From an uncultured Litoreibacter sp. (lineage in GTDB: Bacteria > Pseudomonadota > Alphaproteobacteria > Rhodobacterales > Rhodobacteraceae): a DNA stretch of 5,224 bases. How positions within the stretch are numbered: position 1 is the stretch's first letter; each line of letters starts with the position of its first letter. The translations under genes were made by a program, and so were the position numbers. The notes under the pieces were generated by a model. The model was not told where the DNA came from. It did not search any database and worked only from the letters and a program-made list of their open reading frames with translations. The stretch spans positions 1-5,224 of the forward strand of contig CALFWN010000173.1 in assembly GCA_937928335.1 (NCBI GenBank), read 5' to 3'. Positions 1-5,224 of this stretch are shown here, one piece after another.

Positions 1-83
1 CCCGGCTTCAACAACCGGACACCACGCCACAAAATCTTACCTCGCCACTGGCTCTGGGCATGAGGCTCGCGATATAAGGCCGA
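1..83. other. Short upstream leader of the first membrane-protein gene
   Basis: No coding region is supported here. An in-frame TAA at 75-77 closes the reading frame of the downstream gene, so that gene cannot begin earlier than 84. A weak AAGG at 76-79 is the only Shine-Dalgarno-like sequence and lies only 4 bases from the ATG. The same bases form a TATAAG string (73-78) that resembles a -10 element. No convincing -35 is seen 17 bases upstream, so the promoter reading is weak. Confidence 0.4.
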
Positions 84-713
84 ATGAATGAGACTCGGGT
101 ACACTCACGCACAGCCTTCTTGGCAGCATCAGTGCTCCTGGCTTGCGCATTCTATGCTGCATATCTGATGCAATCCTCCAACCTCCTTTCCCTTATTCCG
201 CCGCCCACGGACGCCAACCCAACGCCCGTCGCTGACGTCTCACCTGACCGCGTGTTGTCGCTTTACCAATCGGCCTTCACCGCTTGGGCTGCGCTGCTCC
301 TTCTTATACCGGCCTATATCTTCGTGTGGTTCCGCACGCATTACACCTCATGGCTGGCCTTCTGGGCGGTCAGCTATCTGGCCTATGTCATTCATCTCTA
401 CGTCTCCGCCTTTTGGTTCTTCGAAGGGGACTTTCAGGCCATGACCAATTCGTCCCGCGTGTCGGCCTTTTGGCCGGGTATGGTGATCTTGATATGGTGG
501 GGCATGGATGTTGCAATCGGGTTAAGGCGCACCCATGCAAAATGGGTCACCGTGCAGCGGGTGATTGTCCATGTCCTTGTCTTCGTGCTCTTCGTCGGTG
601 GCTCCGCCGTCAAAGGAGAAACGGCCATGATCCAGCTGATGGGATGGGCGCTTTTCGGGGCGGGCGTGGGTGCATTGACCGTCGCCCTCATCCATCGAAG
701 GAAGCTTGCATAA
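84..713 (+). CDS. Polytopic integral membrane protein of unknown function (209 aa)
   Basis: I do not recognise the family. The protein is strongly hydrophobic with about six likely membrane helices, near residues 11-30, 60-83, 88-112, 127-147, 157-175 and 182-203. The first two are separated by a proline-rich, probably extracytoplasmic loop (about 39-55, containing IPPPTDANPTP). Aromatic residues are dense in helices 2-4 (for example VIHLYVSAFWFFEGDF at 102-117), and there are no obvious charged catalytic motifs inside the membrane. The tail is short and basic (HRRKLA). The ATG at 84 is the first start after an in-frame stop at 75. The TAA stop shares its last base with the ATG of the next gene, so the two are almost certainly co-transcribed and translationally coupled. 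They may form one membrane complex. That the gene is real is well supported by composition and coupling; the function is unknown. Confidence 0.8.
   Translation: MNETRVHSRTAFLAASVLLACAFYAAYLMQSSNLLSLIPPPTDANPTPVADVSPDRVLSLYQSAFTAWAALLLLIPAYIFVWFRTHYTSWLAFWAVSYLAYVIHLYVSAFWFFEGDFQAMTNSSRVSAFWPGMVILIWWGMDVAIGLRRTHAKWVTVQRVIVHVLVFVLFVGGSAVKGETAMIQLMGWALFGAGVGALTVALIHRRKLA
698..702 (+). promoter_or_regulatory. Ribosome binding site (AAGGA) fixing the start of the second membrane gene
   Basis: AAGGA lies inside the last codons of the upstream gene, 10 bases before the ATG at 713. It supports 713 as the start of the downstream protein rather than any of the earlier in-frame codons that lie inside the upstream gene. 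Confidence 0.6.
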
Positions 714-1039
714 TGGCCGCGTTATTCCTTGTCGTCTGGCTGATCCCCGCCGCATGGGGCGCCTATTCCGGCTGGTGGCGGGCCGCGCGGCCGGCGTTGA
801 GCTTAGGCGAATTTACCACCGATATCGGCATCGCGCTGATGACCGCCGCGGCCCCGATCTTCATGTTTCACATGGTCTGGGTCGGCGCGTTCATGGAGAT
901 GACGGGAGGGCTATCGGCCCTTGGATCATGGGCATGGTATTGGTCCTGGTTGACGGCATTGGTGTGGTTCCCGTTGATGGTGATTGCCTATATCATACGC
1001 GCGATGAAGCTGAGGAAAGAGGCACGGGATGCGGGGTAA
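713..1039 (+). CDS. Small integral membrane protein of unknown function (108 aa)
   Basis: I do not recognise the family. About three membrane helices are likely: near residues 3-20, 37-60 and 73-97. The chain ends in a basic, cytoplasmic-looking tail (RAMKLRKEARDAG). Tryptophan and tyrosine are abundant around the third helix (SWAWYWSWLTALVWFP, about 72-87), which is typical of interfacial membrane positions. The start at 713 is chosen because it overlaps the preceding TAA by one base (TAATG) and has AAGGA 10 bases upstream. The frame stays open back to 284, but that extension lies entirely within the upstream gene in another frame and is arginine/cysteine-rich, unlike a real protein. The coupling suggests approximately equal production with the upstream six-helix protein, perhaps as subunits of one complex. 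Confidence 0.75.
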   Translation: MAALFLVVWLIPAAWGAYSGWWRAARPALSLGEFTTDIGIALMTAAAPIFMFHMVWVGAFMEMTGGLSALGSWAWYWSWLTALVWFPLMVIAYIIRAMKLRKEARDAG

Positions 1040-1130
1040 GTCCAGTGTTTCAGACATGTTTCGGGGGTTAACATCTGGTAAATGAAAATATGAAACCTTA
1101 TATATATCATATGGTTACAATTTTCGGCAC
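1040..1130 (+). promoter_or_regulatory. AT-rich intergenic region, probable promoter of the three-gene operon
   Basis: This 91-bp gap separates two co-directional gene groups and is clearly more AT-rich than its surroundings, especially 1081-1120 (TATATATATCATATGG-like run from 1099). TTAACA at 1068-1073 matches a -35 box at five of six positions. The TATGAA at 1089-1094 is a weak -10 with a short 15-base spacer, and the TATATAT run is an alternative. An imperfect inverted repeat (CAG-AC-ATGTT, 1051-1060, with AACATCTG, 1070-1077; 9-base loop) could be an operator or a weak terminator of the upstream pair, but it has no T tract. No Shine-Dalgarno precedes the 1131 start. Confidence 0.4.
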
Positions 1131-2492
1131 ATGCGCCGCCTTCCGCCTATGATGCGACTTATCCAAAAAGGGCTGATGTTCGGGAACCTCTTTCATGTGG
1201 GCTCCCCGGCGCTGGTCGAGCGTTACAACCGCGCGCTGAAATCGCTGACCGGCAAGACCACAGCGCTGACCGATTTTCATATCGATATCTCGGGCTTCGC
1301 TCCCGAAGTGGGCCAGGAGCTGGGCGACGACCTCTATCTCAACCCCAATGGCTGCAACCGGCAGTTCATTCTGCTGTCGACCGAACAAAAGACCGCCCCG
1401 CTGCTGGACGCCAAATTCTCCACCTCCCGCGGCATCCTGCGACAGTTCATCGAGGAAAACGAGGCACAGCTGTTTGCCCTGACCGCCCGAGACGCGGTGG
1501 CGGGCGAGCTGGTCAATTCGATCTACACGGTCGACAAGGCGGCGCATCTCTTTGATATCCGTAAAATCCGCGTGGAGGCCGACACCACCGACGGCCATGT
1601 TGGCGAGGCCGCGAAGCTGGGAGACATGATCGCCGAATTCCGCACCCGCGACGACGCGTGGTGGGACGATGTCCTGATCGCCGATATGATTACGCTGGCA
1701 AAGAAAACCGGCGATGTCACCCGCACCCCGATCCGGCTGAAAAATACCGAGTTTGACCAGACCAATTTCTGGACCTCGCATTTCGGCGGCATGTATGTGT
1801 TTCGTGACGTGGATGAGCCCGCGACGATCTCGGTGGGACCCAAAAAGGCGCTGGGCCCGCTGCCGACCGATCTGGTGATCGGTTTTGACGAAACCAGTAA
1901 AATCGCGGCGTTTCTGGAAGAAAACCAGCTGGTCGAACCGATTGTGAAGGCGAAAGGCACCAATGCGGTGTCAATCCTGCGCCAGAAGCTGGACTTCATC
2001 ATCGTCGATGTCGCAGCCACGATGGAGGCGGATCTGACCGGCATTCGCCGTGCTGACCTGCGCGGGCTGGCCCGGCGCTACGCCAAGCTGCTGCCGCGCG
2101 AATTCCATCAGCTCAATGACCTGCTCAGATGGGCGGAGGGCGGTGGCGGCTGGCCCCGCATCACCTCGGACGACCCGGCCTATTTCTACACTCTGCGCGC
2201 CACGCCGCATCAGGACCGGGACCTGGTGAACCAGCTTCTGGCCGAGCTTGCGCCGCTGGATGTGCGCCAGCTGTTCATTTGCCACAAGCAGCTTTTCTAT
2301 GACCGCTACGCCACATGGCCTGACGAGAAGAAAGAGTTTGTGGCAAACTTTCTGGAGCGGGAGTATCAGGTGGACAAGGCAGGCGCGCGGGAGGCGTTGT
2401 TTGGCCCGGAAGACGCGATGGACGAGCCGCAGCCGAGCGATGACATGATCGGCGCGGTCGGGCCTTGGGGTGCAATCAGGAGGCGCGGATGA
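1131..2492 (+). CDS. Conserved soluble protein of unknown function, probably DUF6638 family
   Basis: This 453-residue protein has no signal peptide or membrane segment and should be cytoplasmic. From memory it resembles a Rhodobacterales-restricted family catalogued as DUF6638; no enzymatic function is known to me. Visible features are an N-terminal block (MRLIQKGLMFGNLFHVGSPA, about 8-27), a Gly/aromatic patch (FWTSHFGGMYVFRDVDEP, 213-230), a charged helical stretch rich in Arg/Leu (about 300-335), a WPRITSDDPAYFYTLRATPHQD segment (341-362) and an acidic, probably disordered tail (425-440). No nucleotide-binding P-loop or metal-binding signature was found. Start choice is uncertain. ATG 1131 is taken as the longest, but ATG 1149 and 1152 also exist, none has a Shine-Dalgarno, and 1152 would begin directly at MRLIQKGLMFGNLF. 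The stop overlaps the next gene by four bases, making it the first gene of a three-gene operon. Confidence 0.8.
   Translation: MRRLPPMMRLIQKGLMFGNLFHVGSPALVERYNRALKSLTGKTTALTDFHIDISGFAPEVGQELGDDLYLNPNGCNRQFILLSTEQKTAPLLDAKFSTSRGILRQFIEENEAQLFALTARDAVAGELVNSIYTVDKAAHLFDIRKIRVEADTTDGHVGEAAKLGDMIAEFRTRDDAWWDDVLIADMITLAKKTGDVTRTPIRLKNTEFDQTNFWTSHFGGMYVFRDVDEPATISVGPKKALGPLPTDLVIGFDETSKIAAFLEENQLVEPIVKAKGTNAVSILRQKLDFIIVDVAATMEADLTGIRRADLRGLARRYAKLLPREFHQLNDLLRWAEGGGGWPRITSDDPAYFYTLRATPHQDRDLVNQLLAELAPLDVRQLFICHKQLFYDRYATWPDEKKEFVANFLEREYQVDKAGAREALFGPEDAMDEPQPSDDMIGAVGPWGAIRRRG
2478..2483 (+). promoter_or_regulatory. Strong ribosome binding site (AGGAGG) for the 89-residue membrane protein
   Basis: A consensus AGGAGG lies within the 3' end of the upstream gene, 5 bases before ATG 2489. 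It decides the start: a TTG at 2465 in the same frame lies before this site and is therefore not the start. Confidence 0.8.
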
Positions 2493-2758
2493 TCTTCGGA
2501 ATTCTCAGATTGATGGTGATCGCCTTCGCCATCATGTTGGTGGTCTACTTCATTCTGTCCGCGTGGTCGCGGTCGGTGCGGCGCGGCAAGCTGGCGCAGG
2601 AATGGGATGAAGAGATCGCGACCGGCGACCGTGAAGCCTTCATCGAGGAAGGGCTTGAGGAATATGACGGCTCGCTCAGGCGCAAGCTGATCTTCGGCGT
2701 TTTTGTCGTCCCGTATCTGGTGATTGGCCTTCTGGTCTACATCGTTAATTTTCAGTAG
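2489..2758 (+). CDS. Small two-helix membrane protein of unknown function (89 aa)
   Basis: Two hydrophobic helices (about residues 4-25 and 67-87) flank a highly charged central segment (28-66, containing RRGKLAQEWDEEIATGDREAF within its first half and GLEEYDGSLRRK at the end). The positive charges directly after helix 1 (SRSVRRGK) and before helix 2 (RRK) suggest that the charged loop is cytoplasmic, with both termini outside. I recognise no named domain; such proteins are usually left as hypothetical in this group of bacteria. The start is fixed by AGGAGG and by the ATGA overlap with the upstream stop. The stop TAG at 2756-2758 itself contributes to the Shine-Dalgarno of the next gene, so the three genes are tightly coupled. 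A small adaptor or anchor between the soluble upstream protein and the DUF1523 membrane protein is a reasonable guess, not more. Confidence 0.78.
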   Translation: MIFGILRLMVIAFAIMLVVYFILSAWSRSVRRGKLAQEWDEEIATGDREAFIEEGLEEYDGSLRRKLIFGVFVVPYLVIGLLVYIVNFQ

Positions 2759-2761
2759 GAG
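2757..2761 (+). promoter_or_regulatory. Ribosome binding site (AGGAG) of the DUF1523 gene
   Basis: AGGAG overlaps the TAG stop of the preceding gene and lies 7 bases upstream of ATG 2769. This supports 2769 rather than an upstream in-frame codon at 2724, which lies inside the previous gene. Confidence 0.75.
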
Positions 2762-2768
2762 AGCGCTG

Positions 2769-3455
2769 ATGTATATCGTGAAACGCGTGTTCTGGACGGC
2801 CTTCTGGGTGCTTCTGTTTGCCTTCCTGCACTACACTTTGCCGCAGCGCGACATCGTGCGCATTGTCGAGACCGAGGTTCGCCGTGTTGATTTCGGCGAG
2901 AACTCGATCTTCTGGGCGGGCGCGGATACCGGGCAGGATGCCACCGGCGTTAACCGTGATGTGCGCTTCATCAATACCCAGAAACGCGACACCTATTTGC
3001 TGGGGCTGATCCGCAAAGAAGGCACCCGCCCGATGGTCTACCGCAACGAGGATACGGGCTGGGGGTGGCCCCCATATTTCAAATTGGATTCCTCCAATCT
3101 GCAAACCGATGTGGCGGATCTGAAAAGCACCGCCGCCCAGCCGCAATGGGCGGTTCTGACCCATTACGGCTGGCGCAACGAGTTGCTGTCGATCTTCCCA
3201 AATGCCGTGGGCGTGCGTCCGATTGACAACCCGGATAAGGTCCTTATCCCCTGGTTCAACGCGATTATCCTGCTGGTTCTGGCGGGGCTGATGCTGGGCT
3301 TTTACCGTATGACCCAATGGTTCCGCCGCGAGAAGATTGACCCGATCGTGGATAGCGCGCAGGAGACCTGGGACGGCGTCGATGCCTATGCAGACGAGCG
3401 GCGCGCGGGGCTTCGTGGCTGGCTGGACAGCTGGAAAAGCAAACCCAAACGCTGA
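2769..3455 (+). CDS. DUF1523 family membrane protein
   Basis: This 228-residue protein has an N-terminal membrane helix or uncleaved signal anchor (about 6-24, VFWTAFWVLLFAFLHYTLP). A probable periplasmic domain follows (about 25-157), then a second helix (about 158-180, VLIPWFNAIILLVLAGLMLG) and a charged cytoplasmic tail (182-228) ending in SKPKR. The blocks RNEDTGWGWPPYFKLDSSNLQ (92-112) and LTHYGWRNELLSIFPNAVGV (130-149) are what I associate with DUF1523, a family without known function. The DTGWG-PPYFK stretch is the most distinctive part. The tail has a helical, amphipathic look (EKIDPIVDSAQETWDGVDAYADERRAGLRGWLDSWKSK). The start at 2769 follows AGGAG with good spacing, 10 bases after the previous stop. 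It is the last gene of the operon. The family call is from memory of conserved motifs; membrane topology is inferred from hydrophobicity. Confidence 0.8.
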   Translation: MYIVKRVFWTAFWVLLFAFLHYTLPQRDIVRIVETEVRRVDFGENSIFWAGADTGQDATGVNRDVRFINTQKRDTYLLGLIRKEGTRPMVYRNEDTGWGWPPYFKLDSSNLQTDVADLKSTAAQPQWAVLTHYGWRNELLSIFPNAVGVRPIDNPDKVLIPWFNAIILLVLAGLMLGFYRMTQWFRREKIDPIVDSAQETWDGVDAYADERRAGLRGWLDSWKSKPKR

Positions 3456-3503
3456 CAGGTAGGCGAGAACAATATTACCCGGTCTTCAAGGGGGAATGGG
3501 CGG

Positions 3504-3514
3504 TTTTCTTTCCC
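3504..3514 (+). repeat. 11-bp direct repeat TTTTCTTTCCC, copy 1
   Basis: Identical to 3607-3617, with starts 103 bp apart. Both copies end in a C run that can pair with the G-rich stretch at 3490-3496, which gives mutually exclusive pairings. Confidence 0.5.
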
Positions 3515-3606
3515 ATACCGAACCCACTTTCGGGCATTCATAAACAGCACAAGAGAGGAACCTGATCCGGTGTTGTTAGGGATCAAAGAAGGGGCACTGC
3601 CGTAAA

Positions 3607-3617
3607 TTTTCTTTCCC
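3607..3617 (+). repeat. 11-bp direct repeat TTTTCTTTCCC, copy 2
   Basis: Identical to 3504-3514. With the next base, this copy (TTCCCC, 3613-3618) can pair with GGGGAA at 3491-3496. The nearby GGGG at 3591-3594 is also complementary to its CCCC. Confidence 0.5.
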
Positions 3618-3661
3618 CGAAGGTGTGCTGTCGCCCCTGAGCGTAGGTTTGTCACTCTATA

Positions 3662-3686
3662 GAGCCCGGGCCCTGTGCCCGGGTTC
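3662..3686. terminator. GC-rich hairpin between convergent genes, probable terminator
   Basis: A perfect 7-bp stem, CCCGGGC (3665-3671) with GCCCGGG (3677-3683) around a 5-base loop, extends outward by a G-T wobble and two further pairs to about 10 bp. It begins 17 bases beyond the stop of the minus-strand aldehyde dehydrogenase and lies about 210 bases beyond the DUF1523 stop. On the + strand it is followed by a moderately T-rich TTCGTCGTTT. On the - strand it is followed by CTCTATAGAG with no T run. It may therefore act for + strand transcripts, or in both directions as a stable 3' end. Confidence 0.6.
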
Positions 3687-3703
3687 GTCGTTTCGAGGTA
3701 AGG

Positions 3704-5224
3704 CTATTCGCCGTAGAGCACCCAGATATTCTTGACCTCGGTTGCTGCCGCCAGCATGTCTTTCGAGGATGAGGGGCCCGGCGCGCTCAGCGTGCGTTTC
3801 AGGTTGCTGGCTGACTGCGCCTCGATCACCTCTGTCAGGGGCGAGGACGAAAAATTCCACACGGCGTCGATATCCATATGGCTGGCCAGATGTGGCGCAA
3901 GCTCCGCATGGCTGCCCGTGAGGATGTTCACCACCCCGGCAGGCACGTCGGAGGTTTCCAACACCTGAATGAAATCCGTGGCGGCCAAAGGGAAGGGCTC
4001 GGAGGCCGCAAGGATCACCCGGTTGCCCATCGCAAGCGCCGGGGCCAGCGTGGCGACGAGACCCGAAAGCGGGGCGTCATCGGGGCAGAGCGCGCCGATC
4101 ACCCCCACGGGTTCTTTCATCGCCAGCGCCACGCCGCGGATCGGAACCCCGTGTACTTGTCCGTCATATTTGTCGGCCCATGCCGCATAGGTGAAGAGCT
4201 GCGAGACCGCTTTCCCGACCTCAGCGGCGCCGTTCTTGCCGGTCATGGATTTGATCCGGGCCTCAAATTCCGAGGCGCGGGCGGAGAGGTTCTCTGCCAG
4301 ATAATAGAGGATCTGCGCCCGCAGATGCCCGGTGGTGCCTGACCAGGGCTTGGCGGCCTGAGCGGCCTCAACCGCATTGCGCAGGTCTTTGCGGTTTGCA
4401 AGGCTGACCTCGCCCAAGGCCTTGCCTTTGGGGCCATAGACCACCCGCGAATAGCCGCCATCCGGGCGGGCCTGCTTGCCGCCGATGTAAAGCTTGGCCG
4501 TGCGGTCAATCGGGTCAGACAGCGCACCGCTGCCGGTGAAGCTGTCGATCTTCGGAACAGGTTTTGCCGCCGTTTTGGGCTTGGTATAGCCCGCCAGACC
4601 TTCCCAGCCCCCCTCGCGCCCAAAGCCGCTTTCGCGCACGCCGCCAAAGCCTGCGGCCGCGTCCATCATATTGGTGCCGTTGACCCAGACGATGCCTGCG
4701 ACCAGCTTGGGCGCGACGCCAAGTGCCAGATTTATGTTCTCAGTCCACAGGGTTGCCGCCAACCCGTAGCGGGTGTCATTTGCCATCTGCACGGCCTCCG
4801 CCGGGGTGCGGAAGGTGGTGGAGACGAGGACGGGGCCGAAGATTTCCTCCTGCATCAGGGGTGATGCGGTGTGCAGCCCGGTGATCAAGGTCGGTGGGTA
4901 GAAGCAGCCTTCGGGCGCGGTGGTTTGGAATATCTCGCCATCCGTATTGGCCGCAAGCATGTCGGTGATTGATTTCAGCTGAGCCGGGTCGACGATGGCG
5001 CCAACATCCATGCTTTTATCCAGCGGGTCGCCAATGCGCAGCTTTTCCATACGGGCCTTGAGCTTGGCATAAAACCTGTCCGCCACGCCTTCCTGCACCA
5101 AAAGCCGCGACCCTGCGCAGCAGACCTGACCCTGATTGAACCAGATCGCGTCGACCAACCCCTCGACCGCGCTGTCGAGATCGGCGTCATCAAAGACAAT
5201 ATAGGGCGACTTGCCGCCCAGCTC
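3704..5224 (-). CDS. ALDH16-type aldehyde dehydrogenase with C-terminal pseudo-ALDH domain (5' end outside window)
   Basis: NAD-dependent oxidation of an aldehyde to a carboxylic acid is the family reaction; the substrate is unknown. The frame is open through the right edge, and 506 C-terminal residues are visible. They begin exactly at the conserved catalytic-base motif ELGGKSP (Glu = visible residue 1), followed by FNQGQVCCAGSR (29-40), in which Cys35 (codon 5120-5122) aligns with the nucleophile; the 34-residue Glu-Cys spacing is normal. EEIFGPV (126-132, cofactor-binding Glu) and the GFGREGG segment complete the first domain by about 217. After a linker, a second ALDH-like N-terminal half begins at LYIGGK (about 245) and runs to the end. 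In it the PWNFPL motif is replaced by PDDAPLSG, the KP-E lysine by AASE, and there is no catalytic Glu or Cys. This matches ALDH16, whose Loktanella member is an active enzyme of about 780 residues. About 270 residues are missing beyond the edge. TTG 5158 is internal, not a start. Confidence 0.9.
   Translation of the reverse strand, partial: ELGGKSPYIVFDDADLDSAVEGLVDAIWFNQGQVCCAGSRLLVQEGVADRFYAKLKARMEKLRIGDPLDKSMDVGAIVDPAQLKSITDMLAANTDGEIFQTTAPEGCFYPPTLITGLHTASPLMQEEIFGPVLVSTTFRTPAEAVQMANDTRYGLAATLWTENINLALGVAPKLVAGIVWVNGTNMMDAAAGFGGVRESGFGREGGWEGLAGYTKPKTAAKPVPKIDSFTGSGALSDPIDRTAKLYIGGKQARPDGGYSRVVYGPKGKALGEVSLANRKDLRNAVEAAQAAKPWSGTTGHLRAQILYYLAENLSARASEFEARIKSMTGKNGAAEVGKAVSQLFTYAAWADKYDGQVHGVPIRGVALAMKEPVGVIGALCPDDAPLSGLVATLAPALAMGNRVILAASEPFPLAATDFIQVLETSDVPAGVVNILTGSHAELAPHLASHMDIDAVWNFSSSPLTEVIEAQSASNLKRTLSAPGPSSSKDMLAAATEVKNIWVLYGE

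Larger units (their letters stand above)
3456..3661. other. Non-coding intergenic stretch with several inverted repeats
   Basis: I see no convincing gene here. Several short inverted repeats are present: ATGGG 3496-3500 with CCCAT 3512-3516, overlapped by GGGAA 3492-3496 with TTCCC 3510-3514; CCGAA 3518-3522 with TTCGG 3529-3533; TGATCC 3563-3568 with GGATCA 3580-3585; and GGGGC 3591-3595 with GCCCC 3633-3637. They could be a structured 3' UTR, a small RNA or a remnant element. No tRNA, tmRNA, SRP RNA or RNase P signature was recognised. A minus-strand frame of 89 codons (3386-3655) crosses it but overlaps the end of the DUF1523 gene and is not supported. Confidence 0.4.

Noticed and set aside
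284..712. 5' extension of the second membrane gene's frame back to 284
   Set aside because: It overlaps the well-supported first membrane protein in another frame, is rich in Arg, Cys and His as frame shadows of GC-rich genes are, and a coupled ATG with ribosome binding site exists at 713.
1107..1781. Long minus-strand open frame opposite the DUF6638-like gene
   Set aside because: It lies antisense to a gene with better composition and operon context. It is an open shadow typical of GC-rich codon bias, with no recognisable motif.
1523..2044. Second minus-strand open frame opposite the same gene
   Set aside because: Ser/Arg-rich shadow translation with no ribosome binding context and no domain signature.
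2745..3317. Minus-strand open frame opposite the DUF1523 gene
   Set aside because: It is antisense to a gene with conserved motifs and a good ribosome binding site; the translation shows no coherent domain.
3456..3605. In-frame open stretch of about 49 codons directly after the DUF1523 TGA stop, suggesting read-through or a broken longer gene
   Set aside because: The protein already ends in a plausible basic tail, an open run of this length is expected by chance at this GC content, and no conserved extension is known to me.
3386..3655. Minus-strand 89-codon frame covering the intergenic stretch
   Set aside because: It overlaps the 3' end of the DUF1523 gene, begins with GTG without a clear Shine-Dalgarno, and all frames across this stretch are similarly open for moderate lengths. 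A real small protein cannot be fully excluded.
3664..3690. T-arm-like GGGTTCG sequence suggesting a tRNA
   Set aside because: No acceptor, D or anticodon stem can be built around it; the bases are explained by the GC-rich hairpin.
3878..4342. Plus-strand open frame opposite the aldehyde dehydrogenase
   Set aside because: Gly/Arg/His-rich antisense shadow of an unmistakable ALDH coding region.

Overview
The window looks like chromosomal DNA from an alphaproteobacterium of the Roseobacter/Rhodobacteraceae group. The reasons are moderately high GC, start/stop-overlapping operon structure, a conserved block of lineage-typical uncharacterised genes (a probable DUF6638 protein, a small two-helix membrane protein and a DUF1523 protein), and an ALDH16-type two-part aldehyde dehydrogenase like the one described from Loktanella. 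The placement is by recognition, not by a database search.

Layout. Positions 1-83 are a short leader. Two translationally coupled integral membrane proteins follow on the + strand (84-713 and 713-1039, sharing one base). I could not assign either to a family. A 91-bp AT-rich gap (1040-1130) probably carries a promoter. A tight three-gene + strand operon comes next: a soluble 453-residue protein (1131-2492), an 89-residue protein with two membrane helices (2489-2758, ATGA overlap) and a 228-residue DUF1523-type membrane protein with a large extracytoplasmic domain (2769-3455). The packing suggests one membrane-associated assembly with a soluble partner, but no biochemical role can be read from the sequence.

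Positions 3456-3703 are non-coding and rich in short inverted repeats, including a strong GC-rich hairpin at 3662-3686 between convergent genes. From 3704 to the right edge, on the - strand, lies the 3' part of a large aldehyde dehydrogenase. The visible 506 residues contain the catalytic Glu and Cys of a normal ALDH domain, then an additional degenerate half-ALDH domain without the catalytic residues. This is the ALDH16 architecture. The 5' part, roughly 270 residues including the main NAD-binding half, lies outside the window.

No mobile element, CRISPR array, tRNA or rRNA was seen. The window is mostly ordinary chromosome. The points most worth a second look are the uncharacterised three-gene operon, the structured intergenic stretch and the pseudo-ALDH domain.
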